A stretch of DNA of 64,000 bases from Gnetum montanum. Taxonomy: Eukaryota > Streptophyta > Gnetopsida > Gnetales > Gnetaceae. Below are positions 11,036 to 21,700 of the stretch, one piece after another (positions within the stretch are counted from its first letter, which is position 1; every line of letters starts with the position of its first letter). The notes beneath the pieces were generated by a model. The model did no database searches. It worked only from the letters and a program-made list of their open reading frames with translations, and was not told the DNA's origin. The stretch is taken from positions 1,196,979 to 1,260,978 of the forward strand of contig MNCI01023742.1 of the NCBI GenBank assembly GCA_015680685.1, in the 5' to 3' direction. A program made the translations under genes and the position numbers.

Positions 11036-12751
11036 TTCCACTACTACATGCAAATGGGGCATCTAAAATATTTGTAGCTTCCACTATTGACTAAGTAAAA
11101 TTAGTCTCATAAATATTATTATTTTATTCCAAAAATGTAAAGGATTTCCAAAATAATCAAAATTCAATAAAAATTCTTACAAAATTCTATTTATATCAAG
11201 AGTAGATTCAAAAGAATCATAAAATATCCAAGTAGGTTGGGCAAGATTTCCACATATTTCAAAAATTCACCAAAGAGATAAAAATGGTCTAGACAAAATT
11301 AAAATATTAATTTCCATATAAAAACAAGCCCAAAATGACAAAAATTCTATAAAATCTCAACATAACAATTAAAATCATGGAAGAATAACTAGAAAACTAG
11401 AAAGTAGAAAAAAAGAATAGAAAATCCACAATGATATAGGGCAACCACATAAAAGGAAAGTAAAATAAACTTTTTTAAAGAATTCATAACAAAATAGAAC
11501 ATCTACATAAAAAGGAAAGTAAAATAATCTTTCTTACTATGTTGGTAGGGCTTTTAAAATCTTCTTAGTATCTTTCTTTCTTTTCAAGATGTCCAAAATT
11601 AGTGTGTACTTCATTTTCAACTAATGCACTAGAAGCCCTCTATGAACCAAAACAAGACATACTAAAGGCCACAATCTATTTATAAGTACAATATTCACAT
11701 GTAATGTAACATATGGGCTTGGTACGTGTTTAGAAATGGAAGAAATAAACTTGAAATAAAAGAAACTAGGCTAAAATCAACTTGGAAATTAAGAAATAAA
11801 GTTTCTATTTCAAAAAAAAAAACAGGAGAAACCGAAGTATACATAAGGCATTTGAAACACAATAGAAAGAGGGAAGGCTAGTGAAGGAAATACATGTAAG
11901 TACATGTATATATTATGTAATTACAATATATGCTATGCTTATTCTTTTCATTTCATACTTTTGGATCACCTTTACATGAAATCAACTTTGACTCTTCTTT
12001 TCTAAATTTGATTTCTTTTTACTTTTATTTTTTTTCTATAATCATTTTCAACAACTCATTTATAATTTCTCTCCTCTAACTAATACCCTTAGGGCTAAAC
12101 ACTTATAACATATATACTAGAACTCTAAATCAAATTCCATTTGAACCTATGAAATTCTTGTCAAGCATACTACATGACTATATGCCAAAATCATATTAGA
12201 TCATCACTTATCATAGTCGCATAGTTCAAATGTCAAAACTTTTATGATATTTTTACCAAACTAAAACTATGATAACTTAAGAACTGTAACTCCAATTCTA
12301 GTAAATCAAAGGTTAAAACTAATGTTCTTAAATTTCTTGGACACATGAATAAGTTCATATTTTAGCTATGACATCATCCTAAAGTACTTCTTTAACAAAG
12401 TCAATTTATGCATTTTTTAATTATAATTAAAAATGAACTTCAAATTCTAGTTTAATGACAAAAAGTAAAAAGGGATATGGTCTAGATAGGACCAGGGTCC
12501 AAAATTACTCCACAAAGAAAGAATTATATAATCACAGGTGCATAATAAAAATTGGATTTACATAACTAAATGTGCATAAGGAATAAAATATGCATAGCCA
12601 AAATACTTGTAAATGCATGATAATTGACAATAAGAAAAATGTCTAAGGGCAATTGGATTTTAACATTTAATTATAAAATATATAGTAAATCTATGACTAA
12701 GCTCCAATAGTAGTAAAACAAAGGATACAAAACTTTAACAAAATACCCTAA
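11036..12751. other. AT-rich sequence, no gene seen
   Basis: No ORF or protein motif. A roughly 60-bp imperfect tandem pair (ACATAAAAGGAAAGTAAAATAA, 11440s and 11510s) is visible. A TATAAATA on the minus strand (11668-11675 region) suggests an old LTR fragment, not proven. Confidence 0.4.
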
Positions 12752-13530
12752 TGATGAGCAACAAGTGTTCCTTGCACCCAACAATACGAATCACAAGTAT
12801 GTATGCATGACGTAATTGAATTTCCCGAAAATTTAGAGTAATAGTATCCTAGATAATTAAGTGTGACCTTGCTAGTCGTTATCTTCCCTATCATCACTTA
12901 TGTTAGCTTAATTGATATGATTAAGGGTGATTGAGGCATGAGATATTTTTATTTGTTTTATTTTTATCTTTAAAATATTAAAATAATAAAATGATTAAAA
13001 TATTAATTCTAACTAACTATGGAATTGAGAGCAATCTAAGTTATCCTAAGCATAGATCATCCATCTTCACTTTTAATACACATCCTAAACCTATATTAAC
13101 ATTACTAGGTTACCAAGTGTCTACTTCTGAGCATACTAACCAACCACTACTAGGATTACCAAATATTAATATATCATGCTCAAAGTGGTCGTACTCATGT
13201 TGTTACAAAATAAAATATTAAATTACTAGGTGCTAAAAAGCATAGTGCATTAATATTAAAATGCTAAAAATAAACTAAATGCTAGTTTAATGCTACAATG
13301 GAAGGAATTAATCTTGATTTGAATACCATCATGCAAAAGTGTCCACATACATCATGCACTGAAATAAAACTCCATACAATCAACTCTATATATATTGTAG
13401 GCACTCAAAAAGAAATTTACCTGAGTCCTATGGAAGAAAATTGTAAGAGTCTAGCTACTAGAATGATCAAAGGTATTATAAACATGATAAGTGACTCATA
13501 TTTGTATGCATGTTTTATAATTGTGACATA
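12752..13530 (-). repeat. Degenerate LTR of the G/E superfamily
   Basis: The left edge TGATGAGCAACAAG, the CAAtACGAATCAC stretch after it, and a later ACTAGGATTACCAAA...GCTCAAAGTGG block (13130-13200) match the LTR of G (454-1352) in the same order and orientation. Conserved positions now carry many transitions. No primer-binding site or coding sequence is adjacent, so it may be a solo LTR. The right boundary is approximate. Confidence 0.5.
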
Positions 13531-13972
13531 GCATCCTAGCTTGCAATAGAGAAGATGCAACATAATAGATATGATATAGCAACTACAATATTGTAGATGT
13601 GATATCTTAGTTAATTAGTACAATTTTCATACTTTATCACCTAGCAAGCAGATTGTATTCGCTTATTTAAGAAACTAACAACAACAATAATGATAGTAAT
13701 AACAGTAATGATAATAATCTCATTATATGATTTAATCAAGAAAATTATTGTTAATCTATTGAAACATATTTGAAATCATTAAAAAATTAATCATGCGCAT
13801 TTAATTAAATAACTCAAAATTTGCAAATTTTTATGTTGTGATAGGAGTTTAATTATCTTATCAATAATTAGATAAAAGAAATCATTTAAGTTTTTATTTT
13901 TCATCCAACAATTTTCTTTTTTTTTTCTTTTTACCTTGCCTCACTTGATGAATAGTTTTCCAAAACCAAAGA
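13531..13972. other. Left flank of the large nest; no gene
   Basis: AT-rich, with a trinucleotide-rich tract at 13670-13720 and a T-rich run at 13915-13932. Before E inserted, this sequence was continuous with 55919 onward. Confidence 0.5.
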
Positions 13973-13977
13973 TAAAC

Positions 13978-14058
13978 TAATGAATCATAAATGGGTTGCA
14001 TTGACTATGCCTTATCGATTAGGCCATATCAACTAGGCCTTGTCGACTAGACCCCATT
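13978..14058 (+). repeat. E 5' LTR, piece 1
   Basis: TAATGAATCATAAATGG...GACTATGCC aligns with the start of E's 3' LTR at 54999 (TGATGAATAATAAATG...). It ends in CCATT, the left target duplication of B. Confidence 0.8.
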
Positions 14059-14933
14059 TGATGAGTGGCAAGGTGCCCCTACACTCAACCATACGAAACG
14101 AGCGTCGCACGCGCGATCCGGTTGAACACCGCAAATGGACTAGTTGTGGCACCTAGATAGTTAGCGTTAGGTCGCAGTTCACTATCTTCTCACCTGGACT
14201 AGTATTGCATTTGTCACGTATGGTTTAGTCCAGATGAGGTGTATGATGTGTTCCTAATCTATGCTACTCCTGAAGGTAGTGGAAAATAATATTAACTAAG
14301 CTAAACTAGGAGGAAAGGGTAAGAAAATCTAATCTAGCCTAACTGCGACGAGCAACCGATTCCTTGATCAACTGTACACATATTGGACTTCGTGCATGAC
14401 TACCACTAGGACTACCAAGCGTAGATCCTAGGTACGCCACTGGGATTACCAAGCGTAGATCCTAGCTACACCACTGGGCTACCAAACAGTCACACTTAAA
14501 TGCTTGTAATCAAGTCGTACTTGTTCCGCGTTCTAGGAGTTTAAGGATGAGAGAGAGAAAATAGTAAATAACATTAAATAAATAAACAAACAAATAAATG
14601 ACAAAGTGAATGCTGCAATGATGAAGTAATCTTGATCTTTATTGCTGGTCATGTGCGTGTCCAAGTACGACACACTCGAATAAAGACACCATACAATTAC
14701 ATTCACCACACTGCGGGCAGACATGGAAAAAAATCTAACTCTGGAGAGATCAAACTGCTAGAGCTTCGCTACTTTAAAACTGGGATCCCAAACAAGGGAG
14801 TGCCACATCTTATTTATAGATATGGCGGTGGATTGCGATATCGCGTATGTGATATCGTAGGGAAGACACGATATTGCGGGGGATGCAATATCGCATACAC
14901 GATATCGCGGCCTATGCGAATCGCGTCTCATCA
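14059..14933 (-). repeat. B 3' LTR
   Basis: 875 bp, TGATGAG...CTCATCA. In sense orientation the U3 begins with a CpG-rich palindromic block (about 14820-14920) of repeated GATATCG units, followed by TATAAATA (plus-strand 14811-14818). A cassette of the type ACCAAGCGTAGATCCTAGG is repeated in the downstream part (14410-14490), with one unit fewer than in the 5' LTR. Confidence 0.9.
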
Positions 14934-14935
14934 TA

Positions 14936-14949
14936 CCCCCACGACTGAA
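14936..14949 (-). other. B 3' polypurine tract (PPT-like motif 3)
   Basis: On the minus strand TTCAGTCGTGGGGG then TA and the LTR start TGATGAG. This is the plus-strand primer site expected next to a 3' LTR. Confidence 0.75.
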
Positions 14950-15104
14950 TAAAAAATTGTCCTCGAGTTACAAGGAGAAAAAGCTTAATTAATTACATAG
15001 TGGATAGGTATGGGATTATTAACTAGAAAAAGAAATGGACTAATGTCGCAGTGTGGGAAGACACAACACAGAGAAAAAATACTACAACTACAAAAATGTG
15101 GAAC

Positions 15105-17894
15105 TCATGTAGTTCCTGGTGGTGGTGGCTCCTCCATGGGTGCTTTCCCCTTGTCATGTGCTCCAAGCTTGGAAGGTTGACGACACTAAAGAATGGCCTA
15201 GAGCTTCTCCTCTTCAGTCCAAGGATCTTGTGCCATCCATGCTAATGTTATGATGTTTGACGGAGTCGGCACCTCCCATGAACAAGGTAGTTGTGGGAAC
15301 ATCTGATTAGCTTTGACGTACCACGCCGCGAACACCCGTCATTCCTCCTCATAGGCTCTAGCTTTGTCTTTGTATTCATGGAGCTTTGTTAGCTATCGAG
15401 CCAAGTCGGTTGCCACATCTTTCTGTCCTTGGTAGCTTTCTTTTACCACTGCAAGTTCAGAATTTACGACATCTAGTTTCTCAGCCAACTTCTTTCGCTC
15501 TGCAAATTCTGCTTCATATTTGATATGGGTGGAAGTTACCTGCTGCTCAAGCTCTGACCTCGGGTGTCCTGCTGTTAACATGGTCAGGTTGGCATATCTA
15601 AAGTTTGCCAACTCCATGTACTCTGTCAAGTCTTGGATCTGCAGGTCCCAATTCTTAATTTTCGCTTGGTGGGCAAAGGCATAAGTGTCCAATATGGTCC
15701 TCCAATCAGTGTGCTAAGTACTGATGTTATTGATTTGAGCCTTGGCCATATGGATCTCCTTCTCCAAGATTTGTTTATACATCCCCACCTGATCATGGAA
15801 ATGCTCCTTCAGCTTCTCGTGTCATTTAGCCTCATTCTAGCACGCACTGATCTCGATGGCTAATTTTTGTCGAGCAGTGCATACCTCCTCAATTGAGAGG
15901 GTTTGATTTTCTATGGCCAAACTACTTACATCTCGATTGACCCGAATGAATTTTTCTCATAACTGATGAAAGTGTTCATCGAGAACATTCTTTTGTTTCT
16001 CCACAGAAATCAACCAAAGGTTATCAGCAACCAACTGCTTGTTCTCTTCTTCTAAGGCCTTGAGTGCCTTAAGATGTGCATGAGTTTGCACTTGAGCTGT
16101 AGAGGCATCCCAAGTGGCCATCTTCTTTTCCCCTACCACCTTCTTATTTTCTGTAATTAACTTTGTTAATTGCTCGATTTTGAAATTGTCTAGTTGTTCT
16201 GCGGGAAAAAATTGCAAAGGGTCCTGCTGTGCTACTTGTAAGGCTATGGGCTACTCTTGTAGTTTCTGCACTTTAGCTTCAGCATGCTCTGCCCTTACTT
16301 CAGATATGACCAGCTTCCCCTTTATGGAAATGAGGTCTAATTGAATTGTTGTTACATCCTGAGGGATGTCAAACAGAGACGTCAAAAATTGTCCTATTTG
16401 AAGCAAGCTGTCCAGTGCATCCTCATGTTCTGCAGGAGTCATTGAGGTTCCGGCAAGAGTTTGAGCATCCCGTGCTCTTGAAAGATCTACCGGTGGCACA
16501 ATAGGTACATTGAAAGATTCTTTGATGTGGTCAGCAACCACTTTAGTAGCTTCCGTGACATCTTGGTGTTGCATGACCACCATAGTGGCCCCTTCACCAG
16601 TCTCTAATTGCACTTGAAAAGATGTTGCGTTTCCTGAAATCTGTTATGACCATCTGCTCTCCCCTCCTCCTATTTGGATGGATAATTCTCCCCTTGTGCA
16701 ATCTAACGAAATAGTAGGCTAGTCAATATCATCGATGACGTGGAAGAGATTGGTGTCATCATGACTTCCCTAACTAACCATCTCAGTGATGGCCCTAAGA
16801 TGGCTCATCGATGGTCTGTAGTCTTATGGTAGCAACTGCTGATCCTAGCCTATGTTGGGTCCTGCTTCTTATTGTTGGCTGGGACCTATGGCTGGAGGTT
16901 GACTGGGTCCTGCAAGTTGAGTTGTAGGTGATTCATTCATCTATTCTTCTTCATCATCTGGTCCCAGCTCTTTGCCAATGCTCTTTCTTAGAGCTGGTGC
17001 CTTTAATAATTTAGCATAAGAAGCATTTTGGGCCTTTCGGAGGACATCATTTGTGTATTCTCGAATACCAGGCCGTCAGCACAATTTTCTGATAAGGCAG
17101 GGAAAAGGCAATGCCATCTTCCCTGACTTCCATTCTTCAAATTGCCTTAGGATCTTCGTCAAATATAGATGGGGAATGTTAGCGTTAACCTTTCCCATCA
17201 ACACTACACATCCTCTTGCTGCATACGTTGATATTCTTTTCAAACCTTTTGTGGGGAAGAGATGATATGTTCTAATTTTAAAATAAACCCGCTCTTCCGT
17301 CATCAGCTCACCAAAAGCTTTATCTCTGCCATAAGCCTTCTCTAACCAATCCTTTTGCACATCAGGGTCTGATCGGGTAGATAACCGAGCAACATGGGGG
17401 CCTGAATTCAAAAGGTTTAACACTTGCAAAATTGCCTTTGCAGAAAAGTCTACTGTTACACCACAAATGTTAACCATGGTGCCTTACTTATTATTGTGCC
17501 AGAACAGGTATGTTTCACCTAAGTACCAGGCACTACACTTAGAGAGGACAGTCCATAAGGGAGACCCTTTAAGGTGATCCCTAATAGCCTCAGGAGCAAA
17601 CTTTGCAAAAGGTTTGAAGTTAAGCTCCACGATCACCCCAGCAATTGTGGACTTCGTATAGATAGCCTGAACACATTCTGGGGGCAACATGAGTTATTGT
17701 CCTGGTTCAGGCGCAACAGCAGCTCCTCTTTCTACCTACTCGAACGGTGTTGTAGAAGGTTCTTCTTGATGGATGCTAAATGATTACACCTCCTGTTCTG
17801 CATGTTTTTCGACAGGGACTCGTCTTCCACCTCTCCAAGGTTGCTTTGCTTCACCTTGAGCAGGACCCTCTTGTTGAGCACGTTTCAGGGCCAT
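15105..17894 (-). pseudogene. ORF2 of element B (envelope-position gene, ~929 codons, many stops)
   Basis: One frame runs from ATG 17894 to TGA 15105-15107 without a net frameshift but with about 20 in-frame stops. Residues ~69-273 form a conserved globular region. It has LNFKPF, then WTVLSKCSAWYLGETYLF, then GVTVDFSAKAILQVLNLL, then a block with YFKIRTYHLFP and a PFPCLIRKLC end; equivalents exist in E and F. The motif style (W-YL, then G-V-x-V-x-F-x-x-x-A-I) resembles 'putative plant transposon protein'/Athila ORF families, by memory only. Residues ~428-834 are rich in heptads with Glu, Lys, Gln and Leu, a long coiled coil. The C-terminus is Lys/Glu then EEPPPPGTT. No signal peptide or clear membrane span was seen, so an envelope function is not shown. 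A splice acceptor and an internal promoter lie directly upstream. Confidence 0.7.
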
Positions 17895-17922
17895 CTGCAA
17901 TCACACAGGCCAAACGTTAGTA
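17895..17922 (-). promoter_or_regulatory. Putative 3' splice site before B ORF2
   Basis: In sense orientation TACTAAC (17922 to 17916) matches the branch-site consensus exactly. It is followed about 20 nt later by TGTGTGATTGCAG, whose AG directly abuts the ORF2 ATG. The same arrangement occurs in C, D, E and F. Confidence 0.6.
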
Positions 17923-18177
17923 AAGTTGTTTTCAAAGTTAAGTTATACCTTACTACATGAATTTAATTAAAGATCTTATGTTATCATGTGATTGTGCCCA
18001 AAAATTATAATAATGGGTCCTATGACTTAGGTGGATTTCATTTTAATCTCCTAGGTACCTAAGGTCATATGATTTTTGGCACAATTTTTCTAAGTGTTAG
18101 TATTAATTACCCTAATTGATGTCCTTTTGGAAATGACAAATTTCAAAAAAGTTAGGTACTTTTTGGTAAGTGTTCCT

Positions 18178-18190
18178 CCCCCATGACTAA
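18178..18190 (-). other. B PPT-like motif 2
   Basis: Minus strand TTAGTCATGGGGG, the same motif as the polypurine tract at the 3' LTR, placed about 280 bp upstream of ORF2. Confidence 0.5.
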
Positions 18191-18354
18191 ACTAAACGCT
18201 CTAGGTTCAAACAGGTTCAAATGGAATTAAAATCGGAGAACCAGCACGCGAAATATGAGTGAAAAAGCAAGGGTCACACAAGCACAAGTCGTAGAGAAAA
18301 ATTTCAAAAATTCCCCCCGCGTAAATGACAAAATGATGCTAAGTGTTGCGGCGG

Positions 18355-18430
18355 GGGTTCCTATTTATAGATAAATAGGATGCGATATCGCGTACGATAC
18401 ATCGCGTACGCGATATCTCGTCCCTAGTGA
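18355..18430 (-). promoter_or_regulatory. Internal U3-like promoter upstream of B ORF2
   Basis: In sense orientation a CpG-rich block with GATATCGCGTACG-type palindromes (about 18420 to 18385) is followed by CTATAAATAG (TATA 18369 to 18362). This repeats the arrangement and sequence of B's own LTR U3 (GATATCG repeats, then TATAAATA). It lies about 470 bp upstream of the ORF2 ATG. The element therefore seems to carry a second copy of its promoter directed at ORF2. Confidence 0.5.
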
Positions 18431-18480
18431 TGTGGGACACCTGCAAAATACCAAATTTTTTATGATTTTCTTGAAATTAT

Positions 18481-18517
18481 NNNNNNNNNNNNNNNNNNNN
18501 NNNNNNNNNNNNNNNNN
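18481..18517. other. Assembly gap (37 N)
   Basis: Run of N inside B's spacer, between the internal promoter and the conserved core. Confidence 0.99.
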
Positions 18518-18540
18518 TGAAGATTACGAAAAATTACACA

Positions 18541-18560
18541 AGTGGGTCCTCCCCAAAGCA
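18541..18560 (-). other. Conserved spacer core, B
   Basis: In sense orientation TGCTTTGGGGAGGACCCACT. The same 20-bp block is kept with few changes in C, D, E and F, although the flanking spacer has diverged. Confidence 0.6.
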
Positions 18561-19602
18561 GGTTTCAACCTATTATGCCCTTGTGTAACCACACTTAAAG
18601 TGTCCGTGGGCACTAGAAGGGTTAAATGTAATCCGCACTAACTCCACAAAACACACACATGTAATTATCACCAAAATGAGATGAAAATTCTATGCTACAT
18701 GGGACACGAGCGACAATTACACAAACAGTGAAATGAGGCGAAGTATAGAAAGGGATCGTAGAGATTGGGACATGAGATATCTAACCCAAGGTACAATGAA
18801 TCCTGCGTGTAAAGCATGATTAAGGTGTCATTAACCCATCATTCCAAGATCAGGACCAAGTCCATCCTTCTAATTAGTGACTTTGCATTGTTTCATCCCG
18901 TGGTGAAAAACTATGAGAGTACCATAACAACAAGGCATACGATCACTTGGCATTTAGTACAAGGAAGGAGTGATTTTTGTTTTATGGCACTTCTTTTTTT
19001 TTGTTTCTTTTCTTTTTTTTTTCTTTTTTCACTTTACTAAATCCAAAGAAGCTACCAACCTTCAGGCATGGGTGCATGTCTTTCCAATGGGACCCCCTAG
19101 AACAACTTTTAATTTTTGAGTGCCCTTTTGATTACTCCTATTTTTCATTAGATCTACAAGGATCTTAGTACAACCAAATTGCATGAAAACTCTCACAGAC
19201 ATCACCAAAGAGAATCCATAAGTCCCCTTGATGTCAGACCCTAATCATTCCCTCTTGGTCCATCCTTCTTCATTCTCGGTACAATGAACACAAAATTAAT
19301 TTTAAGTTTTAAAAATTTCAAGAATATCAATGTACCAATGAACAGACCCTCTTATTTATAGAGTGGATGAGTGGATGTAATGGGCTCACTGTTCCAAATA
19401 ATTGACCACTCATGACTTAATAACATAAAAAACACCTCAACCAACGATCCACATGAGTGTTTTATTCATAGATGAGATTACTTACAAAAACATGAAAATA
19501 CAAACACACAAAAAGATAAAACAAAAAGTTGAAAAATGAAAAACTGAAAAACAAAAAGTTGTAAAATCACAGAAAATGAAAAATATTTATTAATCTTGCT
19601 TG

Positions 19603-21567
19603 TCATTGAAATGGGGGATATCCCCCATAACTAAACGATTGAGTATGGCAGGGATTAATAAATGGGACATGAGGATCCTTGCGTATTGGAAATATTGAAA
19701 CTAGTCCATACTTATCACCTTGGATTTCACACACTTTATAATAAGCACAGTGGGGCACTTCATACGATGTAGATCCCGGATAACAAGTTGACCCACTATG
19801 ATGTTTAGGACCATTAGATGGTATGAAAGGCTTGGGCTGATGCCCCCCATGGTTGTGTTCATTGGGCCATATGGTTGTTGGAGGGTAAGTTGGTGGCCCT
19901 GATGAAGTTACATGAGGCGTTGGGTTCGAAGGTAAGGGTGCACCATATTGTTGGACTTGTGCTGGGTTGGAAGATGCAGTGGCCATAGAATTGTGTTGTC
20001 CCTTCCTACGGCCATGTTTAAAGAAAGAACACTTTTGATGTTGAGGAGGCTCTTCACTACTGTTAGTAGCAGTAACACAAGTGTTGTTCGTGGGTTGTTG
20101 CTGTGGCACAAACACCTTAGGAACAGTTGGTGGCATTGTGGAAGGAGGGAAAGGATGAGAATGTTGAAAGTTAGGAGGAATATAAGGTGCATAAGGTGGT
20201 GGTTGTGTTGGAGGTATGGGTTGATAGTATTGTGGAGAATGGTATTGTGGTGAGATAGAGTATGTTGGCCCAATTGAAGAAACAGGGTGTTGAACATGAT
20301 AAGCATTCGAGTTCAGAAAATGTGATCGGTGCCTCCAGTCTAAGGATGGCCTCCCCCATGATTGGGATTGTTGCCACTGTGGTCTAACAAAGTATCTCTG
20401 TATGAACTCTAGATGTAACGTGTTTCCCCAATGCTAATGTAGATGTAACAATATTGGGCATTGGCCTTTGGGGTGATCGTACAAGCATATGTTGCATTCA
20501 TATGTAGGATTGGCAGTTGAGCACTTATTCCCTTTATTCTTCTTTTCCGAATGTCTACTATTTTGTCTTGCTTCTTGGGTTGTCAAAACTCTATCTCCAA
20601 GAATGTTGACACATTCTCCACACTTGTGATATATCCAATCCAACATCTTATTGATCTTTGCCTCCACTTCTTCTAACGATTCTTGTATTGGAAAATATGA
20701 TGTTTCCACCTTGAGATTTTTTTATCTCTCCTTGTTATGATTAGGGACCCTTGTTAAGTTGATATTTTGGTCCCGTTGATGTTTTTCAACACTCTCCCAT
20801 GTAGCTAATTCTCCTTCTTCTTTTGCTACTCGCTTAATAAGCCCTTGGATTTTATGGGTTCGTAGGTTGTATAGTTGACCTCGGGCATACGTTCCTAAGG
20901 TCTCTCTTGTTTTATTACGTAGCCCATCAATGATATGGTACGTTAGCCTTTCCTCGAAAAACCCATGGCTTGGACAGTTGTTTAATAGTGAATAATATCT
21001 TTCTAAGGCCATGTCCAAGGGTTCATGTTGTGCTTGTTTCCTCAAGGCTGACACTCTGTCATAGGTTTGATATTTTTCGTTAAAAACCTCTACCATTGTT
21101 GACCAGCGTCGTATCGAGTTTGGTTTTAACGATCTATACCGTACTTTAGCCTGGTCAACAAGTGTCAAAGGAAAGAGCTTCAGTTTTTTCCAACTATTAT
21201 CAATGTTATTCCATGTGTAGGCATCGTAGAAGGCTAGTAAATGTTGATGCGGATCTAAGTCGTAGCCTCCTAAAAATTTTGAAAAGTTATTTAAATCAAG
21301 CCTGGGTAGTCGGCTCTCTTTACGATGCCTACATGAGATTCGAACGACTTCTTGTATTTGCATTAATCTTGTAGTGGCTAGTGGGGGTTCATCGTCATCG
21401 GGTAAGTTAGCCTTTCATGCATTGTGATGAAGTTGTTTTTGTTCATGCTTATAGGAAACTCCCACTTCAGGTTGTATACTCCAACCTTCATCGTCATATA
21501 GCTCATTGGTTCTCCAATGAACTTCCTCAATAAATGTGGCTTTATTATCATCTTGTAGGAGAGGCAT
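19603..21567 (-). pseudogene. Gag of element B (655 codons, three in-frame stops)
   Basis: Capsid/nucleocapsid precursor of the particle. A single frame runs from ATG 21567 to TGA 19603, broken by stops at codon 51 and near codons 214-216 and 378 of the frame. The capsid region (about 21330-20730) has LPRLDLNNFSKFLGGYDLD, a W-KKLKLFP segment, A-x-x-RY-SL, and YARGQLYNLR, collinear with D's Gag at 31220-31766. A zinc-knuckle variant CNICLYDHPKGQC (CX2CX3HX4C) lies at about 20500-20450. Then comes a long Pro/Gln/His/Tyr-rich tail. The last codons (YGGYPPFQ) are formed from the post-pol PPT-like sequence, so Gag's end appears fused across the pol deletion. Confidence 0.8.
19622..19635 (-). other. 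B PPT-like motif 1, overlapping the Gag end
   Basis: Minus strand TTTAGTTATGGGGG, equivalent to the post-pol motif of D (36454) and C (25747-25760). Here it is read as the final Gag codons. Confidence 0.5.
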
Positions 21568-21681
21568 TGTTGTGTGTGAATTTATGTGACTTTTTAATAA
21601 TTACTTCTTTTCTAAGAGATATATTGTTAAGTTCTTTACAACGACCTTGTATGATATAACTAATCTAGATAACTAGCACCA

Positions 21682-21699
21682 TCCCTGGCAACGGTGCCA
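21682..21699 (-). other. B primer-binding site (tRNA-Asp type)
   Basis: Minus strand TGGCACCGTTGCCAGGGA next to the 5' LTR. It is the best preserved of the sites in this window and differs from the complement of plant tRNA-Asp by two transitions. Confidence 0.8.
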
Positions 21700-21700
21700 A

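Larger units (their letters stand above)
17923..19602 (-). other. B spacer between gag and ORF2
   Basis: Noncoding, homologous to the post-pol spacers of C, D, E and F. In sense order it holds T/C-rich sequence (to about 18990), a conserved 20-bp core (18560 to 18541), an assembly gap, an internal U3-like promoter (about 18430 to 18355), a PPT-like motif (18190 to 18178) and the splice acceptor. Confidence 0.6.

Noticed and set aside
15105-17894. Calling ORF2 a true envelope protein
   Set aside because: Position and splice-acceptor context fit, but no signal peptide, fusion segment or membrane anchor was seen; kept as ORF2 of unknown function.
19908-20306. 132-codon ORF on the minus strand and 101-codon ORF on the plus strand over B gag
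   Set aside because: Other-frame shadows of the Pro/Gln-rich Gag tail, whose true frame is continuous from 21567.
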